A DNA stretch of 64,000 nt from Hymenopus coronatus. Taxonomy: Eukaryota > Arthropoda > Insecta > Mantodea > Hymenopodidae. The position numbers were made by a program, and so were the translations under genes. Below are positions 23,229 through 34,360 of this stretch, one piece after another (position 1 is the stretch's first letter; the number at the start of each line of letters is the position of its first letter). The notes beneath the pieces were generated by a model. That model ran no database searches. It saw nothing but the letters and a program-made list of their open reading frames with translations, and was not told the origin of the DNA. The stretch spans positions 385,138,132-385,202,131 of the forward strand of contig CM060900.1 of NCBI GenBank assembly GCA_030762935.1, in the 5' to 3' direction.

Positions 23229-25461
23229 CAAAATGTATATAAGAAAAATAACCATCCATAGACATCATAGATTTTTTCTCTGCAAGCACTTTTAATCCTG
23301 TCAAGATTTCAATTGCACGTTTAAAGCTCATAAACAGTTTAAAAATAAAATATGTTTATATTTTCATGAAAATGACGTTTAGTAATTCATTCGTTGGCTT
23401 TTAATGCTCCCCATATGATCTCTGACCTTTGGGAGGCTGCCTCGTTCCACCAAGGGATTGTTGACCCATTTCTGAGCTAGAGGCACCCAGCGGGTGGTGT
23501 CTATTACCTGCGATGTTAAGGTGAGGATAAGAAAGGCGTTGGAATGAGAGAATCTAAGCTTTTACCCTGGGTTAAGTACCATGTTGTGCCTTAGGGATGC
23601 TCGTCATAATTTGAAATGGCAATGTAATCTAACGTCCTGTAGTCAGATAATGTTCATGTTTCTCCTACCCTATTTCTGTGGTGCATGTTTGCCAGACATA
23701 AAGTAAATAAACAATGAGAATAGTATATTTATTTACTAGTTTAATTGTTAGTTTTATCTTCTACTAGACTGTATGCAATGCCTGTGAAACATTTCGAGCT
23801 CCAGGTGAATTATCGCACCAGTTTCATTAAATGATATCAAATCTCAGTATATATGACAACTTAGTACATTAAAACCTTGCATATTTATAAAATACTGTTA
23901 GCCACAGTGCCTTTTATTTCCATATATGGAAATTTATAAGAAGAGTTTAAATATGTATTGGGAATACTTTACCTCTAAGTTATTCTTTTCAGACTAATCC
24001 TGTACTCCTCAAATTATTTGGGCAATTTGAGTAACCCTTTTTGCTGTGGTTAGAAAATTTTAGAGCGATGGAGGTATAGTTTGTATAATTGATGTTGCTG
24101 TTCCCTATTCATTGAAAAAGGAAAACTGGCGGAGGAAAACTGCAGCAGTGTGGATCTAGGATAGAGGATAATATATTTTAAGGTTGGTTTCAGGACATAC
24201 GCAGAAAACTCTCCTCAACGTCATTCAATTCCATCGTCATAGTGGTTTTCTCCTTGTTCTTTTTATTCTTATTCTTGACTAGCAGACTCTTGGATAGTGT
24301 TTCTAACGTCACTTCTACGTTTAAAATGTTATTACTAATCTCTAGCTTCTGTTCAATAAACTTTGAACACAATGATTTTTTCTCAACACTTATGACATGT
24401 CTACAATACTTCTGTCAACGTTTTTCGGATATTTTAGCTTTTTTCTCATCTGCTAGCCTTATTAGGTCACCCAAATTAAATATTACATTTCTTTCAGCAA
24501 ACCATATATTTATAATAGCACATTTGTTCTCAATTAAGTTTGGCTCATAATGGTGAAAGTCTGAGGCGAAAAACAGAATGTTTATGGGCTTGAAGTATGT
24601 TCTTATTTTGTAAGTGGGGAGTTTGGTTTGAGCGGAACTAGCACGTTATAGAAATCAGAATTGTGACATTGAATTTTTCTATAGCAATCATTTCTTTCAG
24701 GAAATCATTAGTTCTCCTCTAGACCTGATGGTAGGAATGAGACCACATTGTGATAGGACGCATTATTAGAGATAAGGACAGAGTTTACAGTAAGATAGGA
24801 AATCAACCTTTCTCTTAGCTATTTCTCCTAGTTTGAGTATCCATGTCGCTGCGGTAGTCACTTACTTTTTGGTGTGATTAAGACCAGCATTAGCATTAGG
24901 AATTAAATCTGGTGCCATCTCACACCAATGATGACTAAGCTTTGAGCTTTGCAATTCTGTGTTAGTTCTTGGAAGCTATCATTTAATCAAAATATACGGA
25001 GTGGTGTGTATTCTATCATACTTAGGTAATGCGATCACTCGCTCTGAAGTCATGGCGTTCCATTGAGAAATACTCTTATTTATTTCCTTTCTTTCCTTTT
25101 TTCTTCTTCTGGTCGAAGCATTACCTCAGTAATTTTTATAGCTTTCCTCACAATTAATCGCAAAATTCAATTTTACTGGAACTTCCGTCAGCATTAGTCT
25201 TTCTTAGGAATCGTATAACTCTTGAACTGTTATGTGTATTACCATCTCATTGAGCCCAACCAAGGCAGCCGGCAAATGCATTTTAGGCTCTTTTTCTGAG
25301 TGGTGGAAGGAATACAACCAATTTCTTTTGCTTCCTTAATTATTCTTCTGTTACTTTTTACAGAACCGGCTGTTGCCATCATTGTTATTATAACGATCAT
25401 CGTGCCGACATCTGTATATCTTCTCATGTATTTACGTAAATCACTATCAGTTACATCTAGT
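23229..25461. other. AT-rich DNA with one GC-richer patch, not recognised
   Basis: The patch at 23,400-23,700 (GGGAGGCTGCCTCGTTCC, GAGGCACCCAGCGGGTGG) looks like an old repeat but has no second copy here. A 102-codon frame (24,242-24,550) and its antisense partner have no motif. Pyrimidine runs lie at 25,080-25,115. Confidence 0.4.
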
Positions 25462-25700
25462 CAGGTGGCTCAAGCGCTCCGTCTGAGACTAGCAATCCGG
25501 AGGTCGTGGGATCGCTTACCCGTGGTCGATCTCTCTGACCCATGGGCTTTTCGGTGGGTTTTCCGGGACACTAGGCGAATGCTAGGGAGGATTCTTCATT
25601 CCTCCAGACTTCCTGTTCCTCCATTTCATCTTCAATTCATCCCAATCATCATCAGTCGCTCTATTTCAAGGTTGTAAATGTCGACGAGGACTGCGGCAGA
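25462..25700 (+). mobile_element. tRNA-derived SINE, family F copy 2
   Basis: CAGGTGGCTCAAGCGCTCCG is the box A region and AGGTCGTGGGATCGCTTACCC the degenerate box B. The body and the end TTTCAAGGTTGTAAATGTCG follow the order of the copy at 10,316-10,565. The 125-codon frame over it (25,300-25,677) includes LINE/SINE-type sequence and unique DNA and is not a gene. Confidence 0.68.
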
Positions 25701-25744
25701 GGCGTCATTTCGTGGAGGTAACTGAGCTCTAAAAACGTCACTCT

Positions 25745-25990
25745 CGGCGGCGCAATGGAGTAAGTGATTGTCTGCGGACTCAGGTGGTCGGTCTATCCGG
25801 GACTGAATGGCAGGCCCCTGGCACTCGCCGAGTCTAGATGAAGAACTGCTTGTGAATTGTTAGGGATCCTCCACGGTGGCTGTCTCCCTGTCGGCCGCCC
25901 TCCAGGTGTTTGACATCCAATAATCCCACGGCTGCTGTGTGGAATACACCTCGGTAACGTGCACACACACACGCACAAACACACACTCTC
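25745..25990 (+). repeat. GC-rich SINE-like segment followed by a CA microsatellite
   Basis: GGCGGCGCAATGGAGTAAGTG at the start resembles the tRNA-like head of family D (GGCGGCGCTGTGGCCCAGTG). GTGGCTGTCTCCCTGTCGG and GGAATACACCTCGGTAACGT follow, then a CA run at 25,962-25,985 and 9 T's. It could be a second SINE copied next to family F, or the 3' part of one longer element. Confidence 0.45.
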
Positions 25991-26109
25991 AATTTTTTTT
26001 TTATTTGGGAATGCACAAATTTGTCTTTAATGTTGATTTAAATGCTTTAAAACCATTTAAGCAGAAAGATGGGAAGAAAACAAGTTACCAAACATGCGTC
26101 CGTAATCAT

Positions 26110-26263
26110 ACATACATATATACGGAACATAACAGAGACCAGAATAAGCAGTTTGAAATCGGTTATCATAATATTTAGCGTCCATTATATATATTTATTT
26201 ATTACACAGAACACAACACAGACCAAAGTAAGTAGTTTGAAATTGATTACCATAATATTTAGT
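26110..26263. repeat. Tandem duplication, two diverged copies of about 85 bp
   Basis: ACATAACAGAGACC...GTTTGAAATCGG...CATAATATTTAG ends at 26,178 and recurs as ACACAACACAGACC...GTTTGAAATTGA...CATAATATTTAG ending at 26,263. The more divergent TA-rich stretch between them completes the unit. Confidence 0.85.
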
Positions 26264-27395
26264 TTTAGTTTCTGTTTACCTATCATGACACCAGCCTCAG
26301 GATTCCAAAACTCAGCGAACGCATAAGCCCTTATTCCAAAATTCACTTAATACTTACCTCAACAAAAAAGGGCCAGCTTCGTTTAGTGTGCAACCGCTTT
26401 CAGTGATCACCTCAAGTTAACGGATACTGGGAGTGAAATTTAACACTTCTATATTTTTGTACAGACATTTCTGAAATGTTTGCTATGATTGCAATGCTGT
26501 TAAATTAATATGAATACCAAGTTTCATTCAAAATTAATATATCCTGCGCAAAATAAACATTATGTCATAAATGTTCTTATGCAAATATATTGCATAGTAA
26601 TCAAAATCAGTCACGCAGCTCAAAATTTGAGAAACTTGGTTGCCATTTTTTTAAATTGGAGCTTTGAATTACAGAAAATCTTTACTTGTTGATATTTCAA
26701 TATCTTTGATCACTGAATTAACTGTTATTTTTAAGGTTTAGAAATGTTAGCACCTAAAGTTCATCTTTTCATAAAACTTTATTTGAAAAAATTATTGCTG
26801 TTGTTAGGATAAGTTTGTTGCTTGCAATATTACAAGATATTCCTCCACAAATTCTGGGAAATTCCAGTCATTTTTAATAAAAAAACTGAAATTCGTTGAA
26901 CATTTTGAATGTGTGAAAATATAGTTCTGAGAAAACGGCTGTTTTATACAATAGTGTTTTAGGATACAGGTATACTGCATGATGTGTAAATTACTGAAGA
27001 GCCCGTAGCATATTGGGACAGCTAAAGTTTGACTCTTTATGGATATTTAAAGCTTATAATTACGTTTGTTATAAAAATTATTTTGTATAATGTTTGGCCG
27101 ATTGCAGTAAATACATTGTATAATTGTGTCTAGTTCTTGTATAATCATGTGCTTCTTTACAAAAGTATTTACTTGGACTTGGCTACTCACACGTTTTGTT
27201 TAGCTCCAAGCTGATAATGCTAGCTATTCCTTAAGGCGGCGTTATATACAGATGAACTTTATAAATTTTTACTTATTTTAGCATCACGTAACCAATATAT
27301 TGGTAAATCATGTAAACATTTTCGCTTTACTATATCTTCATTACATTTTTAGTTGTAGGCTGCTAATTTCACTTGAAGAAAGCGGTATGCTCTTA
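26264..27395. other. AT-rich intergenic DNA, no feature recognised
   Basis: No shared repeats or coding traces noticed. Confidence 0.4.
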
Positions 27396-27399
27396 GTTT

Positions 27400-28070
27400 T
27401 TAATTTCCCTACACATATTATGTACATAGTATATAGAGAAGGTATTGTATTGCACCCAAAATTTTGAGACACGAAGATTTTCAAGAACATTCTCCCACTC
27501 GCAACTGCCGTTGGAAAATTTTTCAAAAATTTTGATTTTCTCAAAATGGCTCTAACAATTTTGATAAGGATATCTTATATCAAAGATATTTACATGAGAA
27601 ATAAAATGTATATTTTGAATTTTCTGTGAAAAATCTCTGAAGACATCTTTATTCTGGTTGTATTTTGTTGAATTCTGCATAACTGATAAACCGTAAGAAA
27701 TAGACAGAAACTTACAACACAAAAAATGTAGATCTCATTAAAACATATAATTTATATCACATACATTTTTTTTTGTAGAGCTGAGCGTTTCTGAGATATT
27801 CCTTGTTATTGGTTTCACCTTTAAGGTATTTACTACGGAAATTTGTCAACTCCTATCTATTCAAACAAAGGAACTTCAAGCACATATCAACCAGCTTTCG
27901 ACTATCACTTTAGGTTATAGTACTCCCGTATTACCCTTCTACTTATAAGGAAGCACATGATAAGACCATTTCTGCTCATTTTTTCACAATTAGCATGAAG
28001 TAATCAGAAGAATAAGCTTTTTAACAATAACTTATTGCAGAGATATCGAGAAAGTCGTGTGAATGTAACA
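27400..28070 (-). repeat. Family A repeat, single minus-strand unit with an internal deletion
   Basis: On the plus strand the landmarks appear inverted: ATAGAGAAGGTATTGTATTGC, GACACGAAGATTTTCAAGAA, TTTTGATTTTCTCAAAATGG, AAACCGTAAGAAATAGACAG, TGAGATATTCCTTGTTATTGG, CTTATAAGGAAGCACATGATAAG and AATTAGCATGAAGTAATC. The CA-rich and GAGCTATGCTGTC part is missing between the first two landmarks, so this copy carries a deletion. Confidence 0.8.
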
Positions 28071-28357
28071 CATAGATTTTTTCAGAAAACTTCTATTTAT
28101 GTCAAAACGTCTCACACACTGTATTCACAATGTTGATTTGGTTACAAAAAAAACCGTGAATAAACGAGATATAAATTATTAACACAAAAATGCAATTCCA
28201 TTTGCAGTTGTAAACGTCACAAAACCTGTATTCCGTTACTTGACCAATACAAAAGTTCTTCCTATTTGCCTCCATGGAAAAACTCAAAATACTGAGTCAC
28301 TAAATGGTAATTTCTGGGAGATGTGTGTCCCAAAACTGAATTTGTTGGAATTGACAG

Positions 28358-28585
28358 TGTAACTATTGCATTGGTTCCAAGAGATTGAACTTCATCCAGG
28401 AACTGGTGTTAGAACAATATAAGAATATTAGACATGCAAGGATTAAACTCACTGATTTGAAGTGCAGTGAAGCATGCATGATAAGGAGAAAGAGGAAAAG
28501 AAGTAACAGGGTGACAAAACAGAATCCAGTGAAAGAAAATTGTACAGTAGATTATGGATATGGGAGTTGGACGAAATGCTCATAG
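28358..28585 (+). CDS. Candidate host exon, Cys- and Lys/Arg-rich, unrecognised
   Basis: One open frame starts after an AG (28,356-28,357) and reads CNYCIGSKRLNF, later LKCSEACMIRRKRKRSN, then ENCTVDYGYGSWTKCS and a stop at 28,583-28,585. Cysteine spacing, a strongly basic linker and the 'C..DYG.GSW.KC' end resemble a secreted growth-factor type fold such as midkine/pleiotrophin, or the start of a thrombospondin type-1 repeat. This is a visual likeness only. The upstream acceptor has a poor pyrimidine tract and the downstream GTAAAC is a weak donor. It may equally be a chance frame or part of a transposon. Its composition is unlike the AT-driven chance frames around it. Confidence 0.25.
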   Translation, partial: CNYCIGSKRLNFIQELVLEQYKNIRHARIKLTDLKCSEACMIRRKRKRSNRVTKQNPVKENCTVDYGYGSWTKCS

Positions 28586-29560
28586 TAAACCAAATGCTTT
28601 ATACTCAGTTTCCGTTGATTACGTTTTTCTTTTAAAAATGTACAATTTCTTAGAAACTACTAGATGGAATGGCATTAACGTTTATGTATTTTAATACAAA
28701 TATTTTGAAACTGAACATACAATTTTACCCATTCTGCGTGTAAACGATTCAAAACTTAGAACTGGAGTTCAGGTTATTAGGTGTGTACATGACATAGTCC
28801 ATAAACACGTTGGTGTTATTATGAGTTTCCATTCCACAGTAAATAACCTTTGTGTATTTTTTATTACTGGATGAAACATCTTGCTTATACTTGTATTAGG
28901 TATAAAGCATTGAAAGTTATGCAGTGGTTAGATAATTATGATTAAAATAAAAACAGCAAATTTCAAACAAATTAGATGTATCTACCCATAAATATAATTC
29001 TTTTGTCATTGGAGGAAAAAATGTATTTTGCACCTTAGCGCCACCTTAAGTCTTTGACGATATTTGGAATTAACCAAACAGCTATGAACGTGACAAATTT
29101 TACAGAGTTACAACCTCTCCCAAAGTATATTCTCTGTAATGTATTATAAGGATTACTTTGCCGAGGTGGTTATTCAACGCAAGATTGAATCCTTTCTACA
29201 ATTAAATGACTCTTATATTAATGGTAAAACACATTTTCATTTGCAGGTTAGAGAAATGTTTTTCAGCTTCATAAGGTACAAACTGAAATAGCTATTACAG
29301 AAACTGCGTAATTTGTAATTAGTTAAATTAAAAAAAATGAAGCAGAGATCAAAGCAGAGATTACAGCAGAGCAAACAGCGACATAACTGAAATACTCGTA
29401 AGCATTAGGAATATATATATATATTCCCTTATATGTGTTCCTTTGAATCGTTACCACTAAGAAATGTAAATATCTCCTTACACAGTCAAGTTGTAAATCT
29501 GCTTTTCAGTTCGTCTTGTGTAGAAACTCTCCAAGTTTTCTGACAATGAAAATTATGATG
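28586..29560. other. AT-rich intergenic DNA, no feature recognised
   Basis: Only A/T runs and a short TA stretch (29,409-29,424). Nothing to annotate. Confidence 0.4.
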
Positions 29561-29601
29561 CTACTACGTATGTTCGTGGTATGACATCACACAGAGTTAA
29601 A

Positions 29602-30300
29602 ATGGCGGAATTCACGGTACAGCAAAAGTGAAATGATTTAAGATGGAACATGGTGTAAATGCTCTAGATCATCATACCATTGTGAAATGGCATAATCAGC
29701 TGTTGGAAACAGGATGAGCTGAAGAAGAAGGAAAGCGGGAAAACAAAAACAAAACAAAAATACAGTGTTCGCAGCTAGTTGAAGATGTAAGGTAAGCATT
29801 TAAGCGCAGCCCAAGGAAGTCAATTCGACGAGCCGGTTTAGAGCTAGATATTTCGAAGTCGATTGTCCACACGCTTGTCCATAAGATACTGCGACTTAGA
29901 GCATATAAAATCAGCTTATGCAAAAGTTGCGCCAAATGAAAAAACCAAACGAGCCACGTTCGCTACTGCACTGTTATCCCCCATTGATGATGACTATGAA
30001 TTCCTCAACCACATCGCATTCTCAGACAAAGCAACCTATCACCATTACGACACATAGGTTTTTTCTTTGCTGAAAACATAGTAACACAGCCAACATACCT
30101 AGATATGCTGGAAAACTATGCAGTCCCTTAAATACCGAACTCCAGTACAGGACCTGGCTGACCTACGAAGGCAGATAACAGACGCTTGTGCTTCCGTCAC
30201 ACCAGTAATGCTGTGGAACACATGGAGGAAGAGAGAGTTTATCTTGATATTTTTCGGGCCACCAAAGATGGACATGTGGAGATTTATAGAAACTTGGTGA
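29602..30300 (+). pseudogene. Mariner-type (IS630/Tc1/mariner superfamily) transposase, internally deleted
   Basis: The plus strand begins MAEFTVQQK (29,602 on), the start of the N-terminal helix-turn-helix domain. It continues in pieces: SPRKSIRRAGLELDIS (near 29,810-29,860), KILRLRAYKIQ, NEKTKRATFATALL, then AFSDKATYH (near 30,020-30,045), which holds the first catalytic Asp of the DDE/D triad. After a shift come FAENIVTQPTYLDMLENYAV (30,066-30,124) and, after another gap, RTPVQDLADLRRQITDACA (30,139 on). Compared with the insect transposases of this family that I know, the segment with the second Asp (QQDGAPPH region) and most of the segment with the third acidic residue are deleted. It cannot be active. 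Terminal inverted repeats were not identified. Confidence 0.9.
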
Positions 30301-30554
30301 ATTTGTCTAACATACTATCTAATTCCGCCTATTCGTGTCTATTAGTTTAGGTGATATTAAGATTTTTATATATATACAAAATTAAAGGTTTTTATAAAAC
30401 TAATGGCAATATTGTATGATTATTCATCCCACGCACATCCAGTGAGTGTTCAGAAATTGTGAAATGAACGCGCCCTGGTCGTCACTTTTTGGCTGGTCAG
30501 GTGGCTTCTCTGTCGCTGACAAAGTTTAGGTGGGCAGTGTAGTGGTTTAGCTTC

Positions 30555-30923
30555 TATGCGAGCATATTTTCTTGGGCGTTTTGCAGTCTGCGTGGGAAAG
30601 GGAAAGAAGGGCCTGTGTTTCTACAGCGTTGACAACCAATGAACGTGTCTTCCTTTAATACTCTGAACCATTATGGTGAATAGGCTATCTAATTTACCAC
30701 GAACTAGCCGAATTATTGCACGAAACACAACACAGGTGCATGTTCGTGAACTCTGAGATCTACAGACAGAATGGAACCTTAGCATTGAAGCCACTAGATA
30801 TCTAGGTGTATGTATGACGTACTTCATGTTTCAATGTGATTCTCTTTTTCTTATTCCTAAATTGTAAGAAACCTACTCTTTGAAGACTGGGAAGCCAAGC
30901 GCCCAAGAAAACTTGCGCGCATA
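30555..30923. mobile_element. MITE-like element H, copy 1, about 370 bp
   Basis: The left end TATGCGAGCATATTTTCTTG and the right end (as reverse complement) TATGCGCGCAAGTTTTCTTG form terminal inverted repeats that both continue with GGCG. The interior (CATTATGGTGAATAGGCTAT, CTTAGCATTGAAGCCACTAG) matches the copy at 49,932-50,312. There is no coding capacity. The target duplication is not clear. Confidence 0.75.
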
Positions 30924-31245
30924 ATAAGAGAGTTGCGATCCGGATCTTTACCTGTGGGCGCCTCGTGCAATATCCTTGGTGACATCTTTGCCACGGAGCT
31001 AAGTTTAATCCATGTCACTGCACATTTGCTCATTCTGGGCGTTCCTTTAGGTATTCATATTCTAAAAATGTATTTAAACCTTATGAGGACAAACAGAGAA
31101 GTAAGTATAGTGACAATTAGGAAAAGGAAGGTTCTTCATTTTACTGTGTGTTGTTTTTATTTGTGTCACATTAATCTTAGATCATGTATGGCCGTTTTAA
31201 AATATTCAAGACAATGTGATATGCGTTTTAAGTGTGTCTGTTTTG
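30924..31245. other. Intergenic DNA, no feature recognised
   Basis: A 107-codon plus-strand frame (30,933-31,256) has no motif. Its start lies at the right end of the MITE. Confidence 0.35.
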
Positions 31246-31246
31246 A

Positions 31247-31484
31247 TCATGTTTAACGCTCGGTTTTACTATAGACGGCACCGCAGGCGATGTCACTGAT
31301 GATACATGGAATGAAGATGGAGCACCAGTGGAATGCGATTGCGGGGAAACCGGAAAACCCGGAGAAAACCTGCCCCTGCACCGCTTTGTCCACCACAAAT
31401 CCCACATGCGGTCACCTAGGATCAAACCCGGGCCCGTCTTGGTGAGAGACGAGTGGTTTAGCCATTCGCCCACGGCATGGCCTT
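31247..31484 (-). mobile_element. tRNA-derived SINE, family D with tail type b, full length
   Basis: On the minus strand the head is AAGGCCATGCCGTGGGCGAATGG with box B GGGTTTGATCC, then ACCGCATGTGGGATTTGTGG, GGTTTTCTCCGGGTTTTCC, ATGTATCATCAGTGACATCGC, CTGCGGTGCCGT and GCGTTAAACATG. Of the copies in the window this one is the most complete for tail type b (compare 5,560-5,775 and 38,703-38,841). An 81-codon frame over it is an artefact. Confidence 0.82.
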
Positions 31485-31489
31485 AAATG

Positions 31490-32220
31490 TGTCTAAATTG
31501 TGAGGATGAACCTTTAAAGTAAAGATTCTCTATGGTACTTTTACAGTATCCCTTGCAATAATGTGTTTAATAGATAGTCCTTATGCAAAGGTGAAAAACA
31601 GTTAGTACCAGGTGATCATATTAAATTTAGGGTGTGTAATTAGCGTGCAAAGGATTGAATATTAACGTTTCACTGTGACAAAAAGTAATACGATATTAAG
31701 CAATTTGCTTGAAGATATTTGGTAATGCACATGGAATAATCAATTAGATATATAATTGCTTCTTTAAACATTTTAAGGGTTAAAAAACTACTGTAAAAAA
31801 AATCAGCTTCCTGACCGTGGAAATTAGGGGAACGAAATGCTTTTGTGGTCAATTTTGGTAAAAATGTTCATTTTTTGTTTTCTTTTGCCAGAAAAAAAAA
31901 GCACCACTCTTTAAAGTACATACTTACCATGCTTCATTCTCTTAGGACGAAAGTTACACAGGCTTTGGACGCCATTTTAAAGCGTTACTCTGGTTAAATG
32001 ACACTCTATGTCAAACTTTAAAGCAATTTTTGCAGATTCAGTTTTTCTGTTATTTTCCCAAATTCAAAAAATTCCTTCTCGCTAAAATTACGGTTAAGGC
32101 TCTGACGTTTTTCAACAACGCACCGTAGAATGTGTGCATTGAAATTTCTATTTGGAATTTTGATATTAGTCATAGATTGGCTTGAACATATTAAGCACCA
32201 TAACCATGCGCTTTTGTTTT
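31490..32220. other. AT-rich intergenic DNA, no feature recognised
   Basis: Nothing supportable on either strand. Confidence 0.4.
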
Positions 32221-32237
32221 TCTACCATGTCAACATG

Positions 32238-32335
32238 CCGGCATAGTACTAGCGCTAGTGGTAGAGCAACTGGCTAAAGACCGGGAGATCCGTGGTTCAA
32301 ATCCCGGCTATGGCAGTGAACTTTTTAGTCTGACT
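32238..32335 (+). mobile_element. tRNA-like SINE head, family I copy 1
   Basis: Box A lies in TAGTGGTAGAGCAACTGGC and box B in GTGGTTCAAATCCCGG. CATAG near the start pairs with CTATG at the end like an acceptor stem, but the cloverleaf is imperfect. The downstream GAACTTTTTAGTCTGACTC recurs next to the related minus-strand copy at 57.8 kb, so this is a SINE and not a tRNA gene. Confidence 0.7.
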
Positions 32336-32471
32336 CTAACTATCCAACTTCTCCTACACACGGCTTAAATCAATACTAATTAACCATAATAGTTGGCTAT
32401 ACTATGAATCCTGGGACTTAAAGTACTCCAACTTTAAGTAGACATTAGGGTTGGCATCTCAAAATAATTTT

Positions 32472-32651
32472 AAATCTTCTCGGGCTTCTAGCCAGGCAAA
32501 AACTTGGCTTGACACCAACGTTTCGAAGAAGTGCATCTTCCTCGTCTTCAGGGTGAACTGAAGTCTTCACCCTGAAGACGAGGAAGATGCACTTCTTCGA
32601 AACGTTGGTGTCAAGCCAAGTTTTTACCTGGCTAGAAGCCCGAGAAGATTT
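32472..32651. repeat. Large near-perfect palindrome with a hammerhead-like motif in each arm
   Basis: The arms 32,472-32,557 and 32,566-32,651 are complementary over 86 bp with one mismatch that I can see (near 32,497), around an 8-base loop. The right arm carries CCTGAAGACGAGGAAG (CTGAAGA at 32,572-32,578) and CTTCTTCGAAACGTTGG (GAAAC at 32,599-32,603), which is the CUGANGA...GAAA arrangement of a hammerhead ribozyme with stem II between. From the literature, Penelope-like elements carry such motifs in their terminal repeats. Here two copies sit head to head. The base next to CTGAAGA does not pair cleanly, so activity is doubtful. Confidence 0.85.
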
Positions 32652-34217
32652 TGAATTAATACGTCGCCAGGAAAGCTTCAGTTCTTACTTTAAACTATTG
32701 GTTCTTCATTTAGAAAGTAAATATCCATAGAAATAGTGCATGCGTAATGGAATAAATCCCAGCAGAAATGTTTTGCTGTTACACTCTTGAGGTCTGTTGT
32801 ACATGTGGCATGGTTGTACCTCTCACAGGACTATGCCCCACCATGTGATCTGTGAGAACAATGACGCGACCGGTGGTCCCCTGGCAATCACACATACCAC
32901 CCCCCAGCCTATTTGGCGGGTCAGCATATTCGTCTCCAAGCTCGTTGCCCAGTGAACACCAGCTCCTGCTGTAATTCCTTATCTTCCTTCAAAAAACCTA
33001 ACCTGCTGCTCTTCCTCACTAAGAAGTAGTATCAAAGGTGGAAGTAGATAAACCTTTTAATTTAAGAATCTGTTAAATACTTGAAATGTATATATCTTGG
33101 AGTTATAGTTATATGCATTCCTAGCATTAAAACGCCTTATCATGACGACATAACTTGTGCAAAATTGCCCTATTTATGGTACCACTGTCAGATAATGAAT
33201 GGCGTAATTAACATGGCAACAAGGCAGAAATTACATTATCAACGCCGCAATATAATTTCCTCACATGGTTTCATTAGTCAAAATGACGCATTTTTCGTTT
33301 CTCCATCCATAAAATTTTACGTATTTTTTTCGTAAACATCTTTTGATATTTCTGCAATTATAAACTCCCAACACTGTTGCTTCGTTCAAAATATCAAGTG
33401 GAATTCAATACATATTCTAATTGTTTTTTCACTGCCTTCCCTTTTGTTCTATAAGTGTTGAAGCAAATGCAACAGCAGCTGCGTAGCAACCATAATACGT
33501 CATACATCTTTGACCTCATTTACATTATAATATTTCATTTAGCAACCTTATTAATTATTTTTACGTATTTTAATGCTAGAACTACATAAAACGCTGTATG
33601 TAACACGTGTATAATCTCATTGTAACACTCGTAAAAATAAGCGAATGTGGGAAAGGCTACAATCAGTCAGCATATACACTTTACATAGATAACTATTAGC
33701 TGCATTTACTATTATCTTGAAACACCTGGAATCACATTAATGATAAATGAGGTTAAACAAAATTCACAATTGAAATAACATGACCATTACTTGTAATGAT
33801 AATTAAATAAAATACGTTTGGCAAACGCACGTTTTAGACTTAAAGTGTTTTCCAAAACATGATGTCCCTTAAACGGGACCACTCCCTCCTACCACTGGGC
33901 AATAATCATTAGCAAACAAAAGATAACTAGCGGTGAGAGGCAACGTAGTAAAATCTGTATCCTGGAGAGATTGCTTGCAAATCGAGAATCGTGCCTCAGT
34001 AAAGGGACCAGTATGTTTAAGACTTGGCAAATGCGAGATTTGGTTTCTAACTGTACAAACCCTAACCGCCACAGAAAAAACCGCAGACCCTAACTTTGGA
34101 TGAAGAGTGGGGTAGGGTCATAATCAGAGCTAGGAAGTTCGTACCTTTCGCAGTTTCTTATACAGGTTGTGACTGATCGTCTCGCTGAATCAAAACAAGT
34201 CATTGATAAAAACACAT
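32652..34217. other. Mixed intergenic DNA, no feature recognised
   Basis: A GC-richer patch at 32,800-32,980 and another at 33,860-34,130 look like old repeats but were not matched elsewhere, except for a short piece at 34,118-34,146 shared in inverted orientation with 35,650-35,676. Confidence 0.4.
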
Positions 34218-34229
34218 GGGGGGGGGGGG
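34218..34229. repeat. 12-G homopolymer run
   Basis: An uninterrupted run of 12 G, close to a run of A's; G runs of this length are rare in AT-rich DNA. Confidence 0.9.
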
Positions 34230-34360
34230 CAGAGGTAAAAAAAAAATGTTGTCAAGAAAACAGTACTTTTCCCAGAGAACAAAAATGAGTTAAGAGACAT
34301 TCGTATAAGCACACCTATTTAGATCATTAATTATGTACAACATACAAATGATTACGCATA

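Noticed and set aside
23055..23331. Two minus-strand frames with PSVRPS-type repeats
   Set aside because: They are translations of the tetranucleotide microsatellite at 23,151-23,228.
25300..25677. 125-codon plus-strand frame with a hydrophobic N-terminus
   Set aside because: Its second half is SINE family F and the first half has no motif; it is a fusion across a repeat boundary.
32238..32320. Possible functional tRNA gene
   Set aside because: Boxes A and B are present, but the cloverleaf is imperfect and the downstream sequence recurs beside a second copy at 57.8 kb, so it is a SINE head.
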